Source: Fodinibacter sp963730365
Lineage (GTDB): Bacteria; Actinomycetota; Actinomycetes; Actinomycetales; Dermatophilaceae
DNA: 64,000 bases
Assembly (NCBI GenBank): GCA_963730365.1
Contig: CAVSRM010000003.1
Coordinates: forward strand, 310,001-374,000
Direction of reading: 5' to 3'
The notes below the pieces were generated by a model. It worked only from the letters and a program-made list of their open reading frames with translations, ran no database searches and was not told where the DNA came from. Positions 25,401 through 28,648 of this stretch are shown here, piece after piece. The position numbers and the translations under genes were made by a program. The first letter of the stretch is position 1. The number at the start of each line of letters is the position of its first letter.

Positions 25401-28400
25401 GTGGTGTGGTCGGCCGCCACAGCGGCGTACTGCGACTCGCCGATGACGAGGTGGGAACCTCCGTCGGAGGTCGTGACCGAGCTCGAGACCACCTTGACGT
25501 TGGCGAAGACTCCGGCGGCACTGGTGGCCTGCACGAGCAGGTCGCCGGCTGCCTGGAGGGTGCTGGCGGGCGCCCAGTTCGGGCCGGTGAAGGTGACGGT
25601 GCGCAGGTCGACGCCGCTCTGGTCGGTGCCGAGGTAGCGCATGCTGCGCCCGACCCCGATGCGCACCAGCTGGCCGTGGGTCAGCGTCGCCGACGACTCC
25701 GAGGCGAGGTGGTCCGCGACCGCCTCGACGGTCGCGCGTGCCCGGGAGAGCACCTTGTTCGACGCGACCACTGCGCCGGCCGCCGCGGAGGCGGAGCCGA
25801 AGATGCTGGCCGACGTGGTCTGCGCTGCGTTGCTCACGGTCGCGTTGACCAGAGGGTCGGCCAGCGCCTCCACGGTGACGTCCCCGCCCGCCGCCACGAC
25901 GCTGTCGCGGATGGCAGCCACGACGTCGAGGGCGTCGGGGGTGGTGCCTGAGACCTGCGCGTCGATGAGGACCTCCACGACCCCGAGCGCCAGGCTGGCG
26001 ATGGAGTAGCCGATGAAGTTCACCGCGATGCTCGCTCCGATGGACAGTCCGGCGCCGAAGCCGGAGAGCGTGCCACCGCCGGCTGCGCTCGTGGCGCTGA
26101 GCTGGCTGACGGCGTCGACGATCGCGCCGCTGCTGTCGGCGCGCACCACGACGTCATGGGCAGTCACCGCGCTGTCGGTGATGGAAGCCCGGGCGCCGCC
26201 GCTCAGGGAGTTGAGCGAGATGGTGCCGGTGATGGCCGCGGCGCCGGTGATGAGAGGAGCGGAGGACGCCTGCACGATGGTCGTGTCGACTCGCGACCGA
26301 AGGGTCGGCGCGGTCGCGGCAAGGACACTGACGTCGCCGGTCGTCGTGACGGTGCTGTCCCTGATCTCTGCGCTCACCGGGCGGTCCAGCCGGTTGTCCG
26401 CACGGGTGACCGCCAAGGTGACCAGGGCGGTGCCGGGGGTGATGGCGGTGCCGTCGGAGGTGGCCTCGAGGACCGAGCGGTCGGCCGCTCCCACCACGAC
26501 GGGTCCGGAGCTGTTGACGGTGGAACCCGTGAGCAGCGCCGCGACGAGGCCGGTGAGGGCGTTCACGGCCGACTTGGCCGACGCACGCTGCACGTCGTCC
26601 GCCAGGGCGAGGACCGAGACGGACCCTGCGCTGATGTTGGCCCCGGTCACGGAGGCGCTCGTGCTGCTCGCGGCCGTCTGGGCCACCGAACCCAGCAGGT
26701 CGGAGAGGATCGACGAGTCGACGAGGCCGGTGCTCGTGGCCGACACGGTGAGGGCGCCACCGGCGGTGGCGCCGGCCGGCGAGGTGCCACCGGCGATGAG
26801 GGCCTCGGTGGTGCGGTCGAGGTCGAGGTCGACCATGAGCCGCTCGAAGGTGAACGGCGAGGCGGGGGTGGCACTGCTGTCGCTGAGGTCGACGGCCAGG
26901 GTGAGGTCGTCGGTCGCCGTGACGTCGATGTCGCCCTCGGAGTCGAGGTGGGCGCCGTCGCTGGCGGCGGCGCGGGTGAGGTTGACCCCGGTGACCCGCA
27001 CGGTCCCGTCGGCCGACGCGGTGCCCGTGAACGTGTACGTGGTGTCGGAGCGGGCCCCGAGGGTGACTCTCGACCCGGAGACGGTCGTCGTCGCACCTCG
27101 CACGCCGACGACGGCGTTGGAGCCGAAGGTCTTCGCGTTCACTCCGGAGAGGGTGGCGCCGCTCGTCGTGTCGGTGTTGGTGGTGTGTGCCGTCAGGCTG
27201 ACCTCACCGGTGGCCGTGATCGAGCCCGCCACGTCGACCGCAGCCGATACCTGGCCGAGGCCGAGACCGGCGTCGTTGGCGTCCTCGGCCTGGAAGTCGA
27301 CCTGACCGGCGATGAGCGAGCCGGTAGAGGTGACCGAGATGAGCTCGGCGAGGATGCGCAGCAAGATGCCGTTGAGGTCGAGCGCGCTGTCGATCGTCAC
27401 CGAGTCGCGGCCGGCGCCTCCGAGGATGGTCAGCGAGGTCGTGGGCCGGGCGAAGGTCGCGTCCGTGAAGGTGCCGGTGGTCGAGCGGATGCGCAGGTTT
27501 CCGGTGAGCGCGTCGTCCTCGAGCACCGCATCGTCGTCCGCGCTTCCGAGGTCGAAGATCGCGTCCGCGGCGTCACCCGTGTTGGGCACGATGGCTGCGG
27601 CTGCGGCCGCGGGAGCCTCGACCATGAGCGCAGCTGCGGCCGCCGGCTCGCCGGGCCCGGGGTCTTCGGTGGTCGTGGTCTCCGCGGCGGGCCCGGGGTC
27701 TTCGGTGGTCGTGGTCTCCGCGGCGGGCCCGGGGTCTTCGGTGGTCGTCGTCTCGGCGGCGGGCCCGGGGTCTTCGGTGGTCGTCGTCTCGGCGGCGGGC
27801 CCGGGGTCTTCGGTGGTCGTCGTCTCGGCGGCGGGCGCAGCCTCTTCCGTGGTCGTCGTCTCGGCGGCGGGCGCAGCCTCTTCCGTGGTCGTCGTCTCGG
27901 CGGCGGGCGCAGCCTCTTCCGTGGTCGTCGTCTCGGCGGCGGGCGCAGCCTCTTCCGTGGTCGTCGTCTCGGCGGCGGGCGCAGCCTCTTCCGTGGTCGT
28001 CGTCTCGGCGGCGGGCGCAGCCTCTTCCGTGGTCGCGGAGTCCGCGAGGTGCAGCGCGTAGGCGTTGCCCCCGCGGGTGCCCAGGGCACGCTGCGGGTCG
28101 ATGCTCTGGGTCGTCTCGGTGACGCGCTCGCCCGGCTGCAGATCGGCACCCATGAGGTCGGTGCTCGCCGGGTCCACGTCGTCGAGCCCGAGGACGTGTC
28201 CCATCTCGTGGGAGAGCACGCTCAACAGGTCCATCTTCCCGTACGCGGGCGAGCCCTTGGGAGCGACTCCGGCGATGAACTCCTCGTCGACGCCCGGTGT
28301 CGGGTCGACGAACCAGCCGTGGCCTCCTGCGTCGGTGTCGAGCAGGATGGAGGACTTGTACGCGACGCCCACGAGCCCGTCGGGCAGGTCCTTGAGCTCG

Positions 28401-28648
28401 AGGGTGATTCCCGTGGTGAGGCGCTCCTCCTGCCCCGGATACCTGCTGGCGGCCGCTGCGAGGATCGACTCCGCGAGCTGCTGTGCCGGCGTGACCATGG
28501 GGTGGTCCGCGACCGGGCCTGCCGGCGGCCCGGCATAGGCAGGCTGTGCCGACGCGAACGTGACGATGACGAGGGCCAGGGACGACACGATGGCGACGAC
28601 ACGCTTCCACGTGTTCGCTGGCCAATCCATGGTCCCAGTGGCGGTCAT
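1..28648 (-). CDS. Giant secreted beta-strand-repeat protein with N-terminal metzincin-like protease domain (3' end outside window)
   Basis: One frame stays open from the start near base 28648 to the left edge: at least 9,549 residues. ATG 28648 is chosen; ATG 28630 in the same frame is possible, and neither has a strong ribosome site. Residues 1-39 form a Sec signal peptide (KR, hydrophobic core, cleavage after AYA). Residues about 55-175 carry a zinc-protease signature (H147, E148, H151, G154, D157; Met-turn M166). Residues 201-332 are a 12-residue tandem repeat. From about residue 330 to 7,450 the chain is Ala/Ser/Thr/Val-rich beta-strand repeats of several classes. Residues about 7,450-9,050 are mostly non-repetitive, and the last visible part has RTX-like GGxGxD turns. 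It is presumably exported; adhesin, surface stalk or matrix protein are guesses. Its C-terminus, which would show any anchoring signal, is not in the window. Confidence 0.9.
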   Translation of the reverse strand, partial: MTATGTMDWPANTWKRVVAIVSSLALVIVTFASAQPAYAGPPAGPVADHPMVTPAQQLAESILAAAASRYPGQEERLTTGITLELKDLPDGLVGVAYKSSILLDTDAGGHGWFVDPTPGVDEEFIAGVAPKGSPAYGKMDLLSVLSHEMGHVLGLDDVDPASTDLMGADLQPGERVTETTQSIDPQRALGTRGGNAYALHLADSATTEEAAPAAETTTTEEAAPAAETTTTEEAAPAAETTTTEEAAPAAETTTTEEAAPAAETTTTEEAAPAAETTTTEDPGPAAETTTTEDPGPAAETTTTEDPGPAAETTTTEDPGPAAETTTTEDPGPGEPAAAAALMVEAPAAAAAAIVPNTGDAADAIFDLGSADDDAVLEDDALTGNLRIRSTTGTFTDATFARPTTSLTILGGAGRDSVTIDSALDLNGILLRILAELISVTSTGSLIAGQVDFQAEDANDAGLGLGQVSAAVDVAGSITATGEVSLTAHTTNTDTTSGATLSGVNAKTFGSNAVVGVRGATTTVSGSRVTLGARSDTTYTFTGTASADGTVRVTGVNLTRAAASDGAHLDSEGDIDVTATDDLTLAVDLSDSSATPASPFTFERLMVDLDLDRTTEALIAGGTSPAGATAGGALTVSATSTGLVDSSILSDLLGSVAQTAASSTSASVTGANISAGSVSVLALADDVQRASAKSAVNALTGLVAALLTGSTVNSSGPVVVGAADRSVLEATSDGTAITPGTALVTLAVTRADNRLDRPVSAEIRDSTVTTTGDVSVLAATAPTLRSRVDTTIVQASSAPLITGAAAITGTISLNSLSGGARASITDSAVTAHDVVVRADSSGAIVDAVSQLSATSAAGGGTLSGFGAGLSIGASIAVNFIGYSIASLALGVVEVLIDAQVSGTTPDALDVVAAIRDSVVAAGGDVTVEALADPLVNATVSNAAQTTSASIFGSASAAAGAVVASNKVLSRARATVEAVADHLASESSATLTHGQLVRIGVGRSMRYLGTDQSGVDLRTVTFTGPNWAPASTLQAAGDLLVQATSAAGVFANVKVVSSSVTTSDGGSHLVIGESQYAAVAADHTTSDAAPGTATAIAFRDRVRIADGFGAGTKVAGTEGTQLTALTTNTVVALDAAYGTGRLTSASGIRLLRLGDVVTVSEGHQRPGIVGATYRYVGPSTRADLGSQNYTDASRWALVGGAPGAVYRYTGSTVPSIDLNSTDYGDSALWQLIGGEVGTVYEYLGPVSAGSGTIALDLRTQNYGDLGTWRPVPVTSVLPEGFNITQSPSVAIGAVIVLNDVDNEAVASVNGMLVTADDVVVRAVQSGLIRADVDLTASSSGGSSITGEGRSLAAGGIIATNRVLGSATATVVDSDVTANGDLSVLASNTSVIEARNAAMISSGAQSVSIVLAFNTVGLKPTNLFFAAVDALVGGTLISDAYDSVAPVGAIAALIDSRTDVGGDVVVDATSQAQVRSQVTNNSTSAPAAIFGAGGISIAGVLSSNRIETVVSSSVKHGVAPGERTTSQSGTLATGDRVRLDANTVYEFTAAPRGPPAQSLSDSVQNYAGSGDWRLVSTLDAGGSVTVTSSDRSQIVAETSIYGAVSKTNDAGAGIINNWAGTVLDDYRFTSRSGTQRVDFGDLVRVADDYGTDASGKVFRYMGVAGGPGTGIDLGTQDYGDFELWKELSPSVLISSTVGYVVLAAASKVTGKALAGSAEGYYAVLTFSLLSSSSTATIVGTTVHAEGDVSVAAEEAADLWATDDSSMVVSSTGGLVTTNVLLATAAATVTDATITSVLGDVVVSAANTATLTAHAVSTISSLEGKSVVLAFNSVGWRPSNVLFNLAEAVLGSTPISEAFGGESPALATAAVTGSVLVAGGEIRVAALDGVQVDALAGNENIAGAGDSIFFDRPGAPTPSGTPKVGGFGKPGLSVGGVVASNKVSSGAVATFTGGSATAGGDVTVEATDRSAIISHSVVVQSATSASTLGALLDAVNTLLFPAGYAFTTASGTRTLVKGDRVRLGALYAGGGTGGGIYEYTGLIALTTNLGATNFGAGAWLEIDPATDVSGLEKILPGVTAFGDLNVLPSSARAIGVLIVYNDVRSTSTATVSDTAVTASGAITVRAVLDAELVADLLTNVNASGGSFYGTGDVLAVNVIVATNLVLADAVASVLRSALEGASVTVEAVMSSGLDATVMATTTTGEEAGAFVLAFNSIGWRSQNILFNAIDALLGDPLLSAAFDGEDVAEAKASVTASTVTSDGEVTVRADNATRLNSTVSNAADSAAGALFDAKGKSFGGILVSNKVSSAATATVSDSTVTAGGAVLVVAVDDTSIFSNTKIVISSTTTNNGGANIINSAVGSRTVTPDWMSGQGTKVLQFGDLVQLAADFGSPVATAGVDGVQDVALVTGDAVEVGDGYGTSRLTTGSGIRLLTLGDVVTVEDGYLPGGDGGRAYRYLGPNARLDLSAQDYRVAATWAPVSGTAGSVYRYLGADATLDLNSTDYGDTALWDELGGAAGTTYEFMGPDSTSVNLGTGAPDGVSTNYTDLGWWKPVPEATPLPTNWNVTSSDSMGLGGAVVLNDLRNTVTASITASTVAGTSVGVLARGQGLVRATVDSTSSSSGGSSFNGQGDSMAVAASIATNRIITHLAGTVTDSTLRATAGDIGVDAANLAQVDAITNAAAVSGADAFGVVLAFTTIGWKATNLFFAALDSLIGGPVIGEAFDGIDTANTDALVTRSSLTASGSVLVSAVNAAIVFSEVGNDATSAPAAMFGAAGKSVGAVVASTKVASAATAAVDGSTVTATSGTVTVTASDEADVESSTAMSSDIAPSNDGGAGLLNQWAGDTLDDYDFTSNSGPALVGFGTRVRVADDYADADTAGKVYQYMGLDTLTVVDLTTADYADFELWKELTPTTLITDSLSYALLGTAGLFFDVDGTTGGASSYYGLVDLNDVRSAVTARVTGSTVRAGADVVVSATDAASITAFDDSVVSAFDAKGVVLVTNLVLAAADTLVTDSSVTAGRDISVTAVMAALLDATASSSTETWDSKTAIIAFNSIGWNTSNFLFNALEAILGDPLLSDEVFDGLDPARAHAIVTDSPLVAGRDILVSATSRSELVAVSSNDNTIDAVVDIVFPGASQEADYDKKKKPEGKKANGYGASGAGGGFIIASNKVNSEAIATIVFTGTPRGEVTAGGDVTVSAADDATIDAHSTVVQDVNTVNSVSGLVDIANSILIPGNYDYTTASGTRLIESGDKVRLGATYAGGGQAGSVYEYSGAGGPLDLGTQVYDAAHGWTKLLADAGSVDDLFPGLSAFAGLNFTASKARAVGILVLYNDLRSEVHATIDHAVVTASGGTVTVSALQNALMKVHALVNVSAFGGSSVGTGSEEGTDVYAYTGQLVTNVVLAHTTALLDDSRVTAAALAVEAASTSGIDARVETDGASGEDTKAVTIAFNTVGWKTQNLLFNIVDAVLGDPLLADAFDGMDAASTSAKLWDTTVVLTGGLRVVADNSAQLNATVSNAATSAASALFGASGSAGGGLLASNKVASSATALVGFTNRDTSRATREISAGGAIVVSATDNAGIYANIKLVSSSTTANDGGASILQQTITGLLPADFLSSEGEVRLLFGSTVKIADGYIENDWSTGDGEVTLTTGQKVAVDAGYTDARFTNESGRRLVLSGEVVDVDGTLYRYTGPNARLDLGTVTYDEAHGFFVIGGEDDAIYEYLGADDDLDLGVQDYTDTLLWRKLAGTPGDVYTYLGDDNSGAGVLIDLGTQDYGNLGYWKPNLLASVVPTGINIDESDSQAVGAVVVLNDVRSTTHASIENADLTGSSVSVMARGTAVIRALTDVDVSSSGGQSWGGEGDSLAVGAVIATNVITSSVLAEVRNSDLRALSGDVVVTADGLTQVDAQTLASIQSEGDTYGVVLAFNTIGWKSQNFLFNTVDTILGDPLVNEAFDGSSPSEIIARLVDTTVDAAGDVKVTANNEGTLQAQVSNTASSVVVTFTKAEAFALGILIASNMVNLTTRAEVLFGSIATTYATTDTPSTLQPGDRVAAGPGAIYEYTGAPRGPPVNLTDATQHYATNSSWTRVPNLVQAGGSVLVTAEESAEIDAESTVEVTATADSTAGMNLVLDLLTNLSEDYQFTNRSGTRLVTKGQAVRLDSAVGGGTAGSVYVYRGADNAGAGALVNLGTAIYNGPDWSKVILGDTLDLLNSIGISTTGILGADATGVGGMFVRNDARGDVAATIGNATVSAGAAVLVSALETATIHADTTGTVTVGGGGYVNEGSSTAVNFVVASNVVLSGAVATVVNSDLDAGTSSVDTVTVTASNTSVLTATTETSTTSAGTSVGVTIAINTVGIDSQNILFNIVEAIVGDVIDTEEKKPARTEARVTGSSLDAGGAISVTASSAAAINATVSASTVAFSSSLTEDSDSISVGVVVAMNRLSTKVQAILENAPTVHAGGTFTVSAKDDVAIKADVSAPSISVAISLKESSSVGVALSIARNDIQTETDAKVTAAPSVTAGGAASVTASESSTIDATSTASSVSVAVSLKGSVAFAGGGATAVNLIKGNTNATVTGSSIVSGSTVKVSATNSSEIHALIAAIAVAVSAAVSGSTPGVAIGFSLARNLIGWEEYGGVSPIEVKARAISSHLQGGADVIVSASSSAVITAIVSATSVAVAASTDSAIAVSIGGLWTDNKIGSRIEASTTQTSVTTANAGAFRVTASDTSRITADARAAAVSASLSGGRGGSGAVGLSLAHNTIDTQVVAMVFQPGTVIAPGGVLITATNSSEILVQSIAVAVSVAVAGGNPALALAGGGAESTNLIVTTTRAGVSGGSLGTAAAPVKDVTVKAESTGTIEAKVIAVAASIAFGTGTSVGLALGVSVARNIIGSHDTPAVAGHTSTETAATLSTGDYVRIFGGSQDGWLYRYRGPPVASINLATTSYTNRALWRPVFTTGDRPVTLQAGDLVVITSGPRIGDVYEYAGPTLTAPTPYQYNSTQTLTTGLATGATVRRTDDDAIFRYLGPALSGTVDLSTQELTDTDLWEPVPIGGSYYDFRSTDTATNGIITGTRVKLTSTGRVYRYLGPNLTGSVALSGQSYGTATLWELVPDGVELSRMDYSDSSVWTRADLTPDRSSVEAVVLGASVFSVGDVSVTAKSTQSIDALVVAAAVGVSGGGTAGIGLSGAGVYTENRITSGTRAVIDGGDASTPVTIRALSLEVKADDVSMIRVVAAAASVAAGVGGTAGVAVSIGLSIALNSLDIDVAAAVIAATVTTTTGDVVIEATSRGSELFDLPTSGLGTDPAATLDDAAQGADDDPDTAADEEAVDAAADAAVLKAIEQKFKAQGFALTAGEHSTTDTVHPAFTSQSGTVDLKPGDAVRVVAGAAGGTLGTVYVYIGPAAASVNLATVNFATNPLWKTGLWVTVKQGEVVRNAATGLSYRYKGANALLDLGAQTYTSTATWEYLPPALTIVKAGEVWQLTSGTDVYLITKVAVTGYPTRYVVSRPTIGAVAVAASLAVAIGGTVGVAVAGAGAYARNEISGSTNAWAENSSIDSAGDVTVTAAASSSVVATIVAASASIAIGGTAGVGVSIGIAIAENSIGGYSSSGRAPVEVRAYLLNTSVDAATDLTLSATTRQKISAIVIAASAAVAVGGTVGVAVSGAGAISFNRIVVDVAATITGDAPSGQTLRGITAGSTKLTASDESSIRALTLGASLAAGFGYVGVAVSIAVSLAQNTIDNAVTAAIRSVSEGVTTGDLEVRASSTSSIDSLAIAASIAIGGGFVGVGISGAGAVALNVILTHTVAEVADSDVTATKPGAADGSVKVTASDSSTIRAVVAAASAAVSGGFVGVSASIGLSIARNLIGYSLSGLDAVYSPAEIRASILRSTVDSDGDVTVMATSSSTIDALVLAISVALAGGAVAGSVTGAGTSTENRIATIVHASVAGDPAAPGSSSLTAATLEVSATDSSHIRAIVAAASVAVAAGLGAITISVAVALARNDVANDVAAFIADTGSIDVGSLSVDATTSGGDPLSVTSTTLGSLLTTAAHQISDVDATVPSGEKAGTVHSGTLASLKTALPALHLSDTLAVSILVDGSEWVLRDVATGRSWIVRKTLSGYSLAVPTIDAVSVAASVALAAGAVSVSVSGAGALATNIVTSRTRAHIDDSDVTSRRVLATDGTVLSEGTVDVTALSSSAILSTIVGASLALGAGLGGLAVSVGVAISRNLVGFTDGNGTAVDHTTGVPLSASNAVVTGDLVRVTEGSLTGRVFQYVGSTSLGSWTDADGNGTDFTNEDVWRPVTTRNPSQVAAYLDGSSATAGGATTIEAISGQTIASFVLAASAALAAGVVGLGGAGAGASAQNRIAVDVAAYVTGAGASIDLVSAPSLRVTASDSATIISDVGAAAIAAAVGLIAGSVAIAVALAQNVIDSDVAAYLSAVGVTAGTVKVEASETATIQTITVAAAVAVAAGAISVALAGAGAIAENLILGSVRGFADSSTISATGAVWITAENTATITATIAALAASVSGSVLGGGAAAIGAAIARNILGMDYALTSGSGTVTVRNGDVVKLAPTYSAGGVGGAMYEYTGTRASLNLGTQNYGSPSGPWVLHDPNEVLAYLHDTSVAAAGALTVEASDTSTITALVAAGSVAVAASFGFSLTGAGAGAQSTNRIGTRVHAWIDGDGATGVRATSITVKATSTTSIGATTGAVAVALSIAPVGVAIAVAEARATNTVDTDTAAFITGADNGVRATSGGVSVEAVTQSPQLFTVAGGAPSQAALNAGAATTLGTLRTLFASESEPLSATSLLDLTTITPDAVWSLTDIATGRGYLLTWAAGTLRVSRTTINAYTISAAVSGGLGAFSAAGSRSTNTTTSGTRASIGSGNTTAFGDVTVRATDTSSIVAVLPTISLSGGLVAAAGATSFTENTIGSIVQAYVGGGVTSTDGGVSVIARTDATAHAETLTVAVAIGFGGASAKVDAITTVGGRTEARLDGGARVTAPSGGVSVRSTSHTSASARMEGGSGAIGLALTSISGTATIQDALLAQVGDGAVVTAGSLSVTVGDVAGTDPATRTVNAVLSGGSGGIVAATALKAVATISGSATSRIGRAVVTTTDASTVRTIIVQSASATTIAGGGGLAEITSTSATASIGTTTAGVVIAAIIDEGAVVTAGSLTINATGTATATTTVDSGGGGIVAVGAGSGSSFVDTDVQARLGPVGTATLPLAQRTRVTSTGTVRVAGVSSESATSTADRSGFGGITVSALTARADVTGSVSAEVGDSVAVTARNLEVASEVKGSTSRSSMTISSGGVVSIAKPTAVASSTSTATAGIGSNATIVAAAPADEAGGNVTVSATGRGEADSTAAMYSGGLVSGGGAKATSTVDPTVSVGVGSGTTITAGGDVTVTATLTRTPLAPPPSDAITAVDPANSTITVAFPLRDGDQVSYISSGTSTTQQIGGLQACTAGGDCRTYTVKVLTPATSTTPGTIAFESSFDLSAVDPDRDVITFDGPHNLRSGDAVYYRPGGGLALVEPWQTNPATCGSFCVDPSAVLYVRGVLLGTSITGDVTDPSQIDPTRIRLVTTRAAAIAAESTLLRGFTGVNGSTHYITFGGGYFTPGQVVTYRAAASLEFLTQNVDVALGQYDYCGLLDDTQLMPEPDCSTTPISTDHTGANDNGEIFAPGHTFSSGDAVVYHGTGLGLIDGRTYYVIQVDGNRIKLADSYYRAVGYGGTDNGTSTTADDIAAIAVTALALDSSGDQKAVHTLARVLTGLEDGRSYYVVDTDTGTPGTVGLSLTRGGPAIAISTTEVVTLVRANQSLLNTIVTNRGGTHYIGTLGIDLRTGPSQVNDLRLALTTFPAGFTHQLAGAGGVPLSQVFPPSGDGVSGATAKGGSGGGLDFAFPTARLFSSSSVTTTVNAASISAAGDVTITSDSQSTQSSYADAAGGGALTVGEAHANTLTGLCTSADVSDGLCSGRPVTTSVSVGSGTRITAGDDLRITAGSDHVLSAGAKATGGGAISGKIAETTARLTFSTTVTVGSSARLTAGDALTVRALSSSDVRTTTETYSVGVGAGADSDNTNDGGDGYGNGAVINATTKVTVDNGALLTATSVSLQAIVTKLLGKTKASATAYSPIFFGVATAFANGNVDVTSRVEVDVNGGSTRITGTRGVDIRAVHTGISIIRDLYHLAVALIPPQGSISQGSTRLTAVVTSDANGLVTAGARDNSRTTETELVNGSTQGLVTTNPPHTPALALYVDAHNDTLTPLTGSGGSITWGADVTILGGRAGAPELVIDAEGYIKVLRGDITVRDDAGDITTLDVDSRITDGDYVVTVTNQGLGDVAFVSGTNTNPTGVTPVFTFRDNLESVVILDHSGQEMHLAGIDLIYRGSDTPLVQFIRRAIGAEGVTTLEFDLWRNLTPAGSVVDIQKIQNAGSPITTADIVLDASIVNPAGWTRILNTNGDIRSGTDTAWIETWVADLEATLGSVGVSGSTRLHVRLVQSVNRGDRPDTTDDSTRIVRLFVTAGTDTYLHLQAVDRVQYPVAPSTAPLPVGVDAITAGGHADLVLDDSLRQQGLALTGNVRVRVDQEGHDQNYSRHFRPNGVPLYRDAAAYYGSSSASVDSTWTFARTVSIATRVLGTHAATGLASYVLDRTLTAFSPAGTPGITAGSPGADGNIIVADLQGSANWTTSGTAGLTTPVTTLVGFTDVRGLGHIDTSVDGNVTLTEVAGDLRAGMIRSRGGNVVLTSRLGSIVDAPAGADATATAGDAGADVVGISVTLFAPFGRVGSTSNFLEIDSSNRDGALANGLVFVDAHESVFLTEVDGIVASVDDLRVDTIWSRRGDVALTTRAGSVLDGRADAAADVVGNTIDIDANGGGIGSATHDLDIDSQHQAAGDVGLEAATAIHVTETRGTLRLVLAEAFGGDVVVSVRETTTAFPNALRPDPATPGEYLGSLASYTGPLVLDGSSITRATGSFVTDGFLVGTAVRLTGTRWDGDYSIVGVTASTLTLSASLDLTGVAVTGATLSAHDTLDEDLALLHDGAVRFVETGERAVTRGRIAASAAVLLRIGDDYSSTANSIVVAGTSIDLFGDWTNGDTHWGTTIVVRGDVVAGAPGNPATVAAGSPTDSFVTNIWGHTDVDRFQLGDGTGVSGGTAVDSPGYIHLGSDTRIHGGQNPSATDEKDGEDEFTVWYLQSMNVGLGHTLVLDGQAETDTYRVYTSGSRGSARNYVANVLDTGAEGELDDGTPDNGVDELYVYGFASATEGYTSPGNPAPFDDIFLLRRTTEIAGEAADRPAFVALLHTTLAVAAPTGVTTLASNAFDVERIGYDTAINGRLTVYGLSGNDYFATDDNSAITTLDGGSGNDTFQIGQIYGLQRDASEYAGTTPTNTTGVTTGGSLAPADIFGTVATTRGWLSAGVSQSLLAQGSDDDDTFIVYSNQAPLRLEGDDGNDQFIVRAFALAQTDANGEIVWRDVTTQVAMPLLGASLFSTAATTEVRTGAGNNQVQYNINAPVSIDGGNGIDKVVVLGTEFADHIVVTSK
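8820..25160 (-). repeat. Dispersed Tyr/Trp cassettes (YxYxG...DL...YxD...W), about 25 copies
   Basis: Cassettes of about 25-32 residues read like VYRYLGPN.xLDL..QDY.D..LW and are usually preceded by GxxVRL or GDVV. They are dispersed between the beta repeats and clustered in threes near 24.84-25.15, 21.00-21.29 and 17.29-17.60 kb, with four between 13.30 and 13.88 kb and others near 12.2-12.5, 16.1, 16.4, 18.8, 19.9, 22.5, 23.6, 9.8 and 8.8 kb. They contain most of the Trp and Tyr in the repeat body. I do not know their function; a carbohydrate- or surface-binding module is speculation. Confidence 0.7.
8970..15330 (-). repeat. Alternating half-repeats of about 200 bp (types SIARNxI and GAGAxAxN)
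   Basis: About 24 conserved Asn landmarks are spaced roughly 190-210 bp (about 65 residues) apart, with a few larger gaps where Trp cassettes are inserted. Each half-unit has a strand segment of type VTASDSSTIxAxxxAAS, then a Gly-rich turn, then one of two alternating cores: an xSIGLSIARNxIG form and a SGAGAxAxNxI form. The alternation suggests a two-layer or two-face repeating fold such as a beta-helix; that fold is my inference. Confidence 0.75.
15530..25950 (-). repeat. Higher-order repeat of about 3.75 kb built from three roughly 1.25-kb units
   Basis: A landmark of type AFNxxGWxxxNxLFNxxDAxLGDP recurs eight times, near bases 15,530, 16,815, 18,241, 19,438, 20,516, 21,965, 23,115 and 24,366. 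Neighbours are 1.1-1.45 kb apart. Every third copy is the most alike: TNLFFAA at 24.4 and 20.5 kb, SNxLFNxxEA at 23.1 and 19.4 kb, QNxLFNxxDA at 22.0 and 18.2 kb. Other landmarks keep the same spacing, such as FELWKEL at about 23.6 and 19.9 kb and VVLNDx at about 24.8, 20.9 and 17.2 kb. The unit is therefore a triplet repeated about 2.7 times. The right boundary is approximate. Confidence 0.75.
27653..28048 (-). repeat. Eleven tandem 36-bp repeats coding 12-residue Thr/Glu/Pro/Ala units
   Basis: The period is exactly 36 bp and in frame. Reading along the protein there are six units of type AETTTTEEAAPA (bases 27833-28048, the first one degenerate), then five of type AETTTTEDPGPA (27653-27832). 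Within each block the copies are nearly identical, including at synonymous positions, which points to recent tandem duplication. The result is an acidic, Thr/Pro-rich, probably extended linker between the protease domain and the beta-repeat body. Confidence 0.95.
28124..28486 (-). other. Metzincin-like zinc protease domain inside the giant protein
   Basis: Residues about 55-175 of the giant protein. The segment HEMGHVLGLDD matches HExxHxxGxxD, with H147 and H151 as zinc ligands, E148 as the base and D157 as the third ligand. A Met-turn candidate (TDLMG, M166) follows. Upstream lies LLDTDAGGHGWFVDPTPG, a segment I associate with the same domain in other very large repetitive bacterial proteins. 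The domain is short for a matrixin and directly follows the signal peptide. Activity is inferred from the motif only. Confidence 0.7.

Noticed and set aside
27653..28048. CRISPR array, suggested by the 36-bp period
   Set aside because: There are no spacers; copies are contiguous, in frame and translate into a regular 12-residue protein repeat. No cas genes are present.
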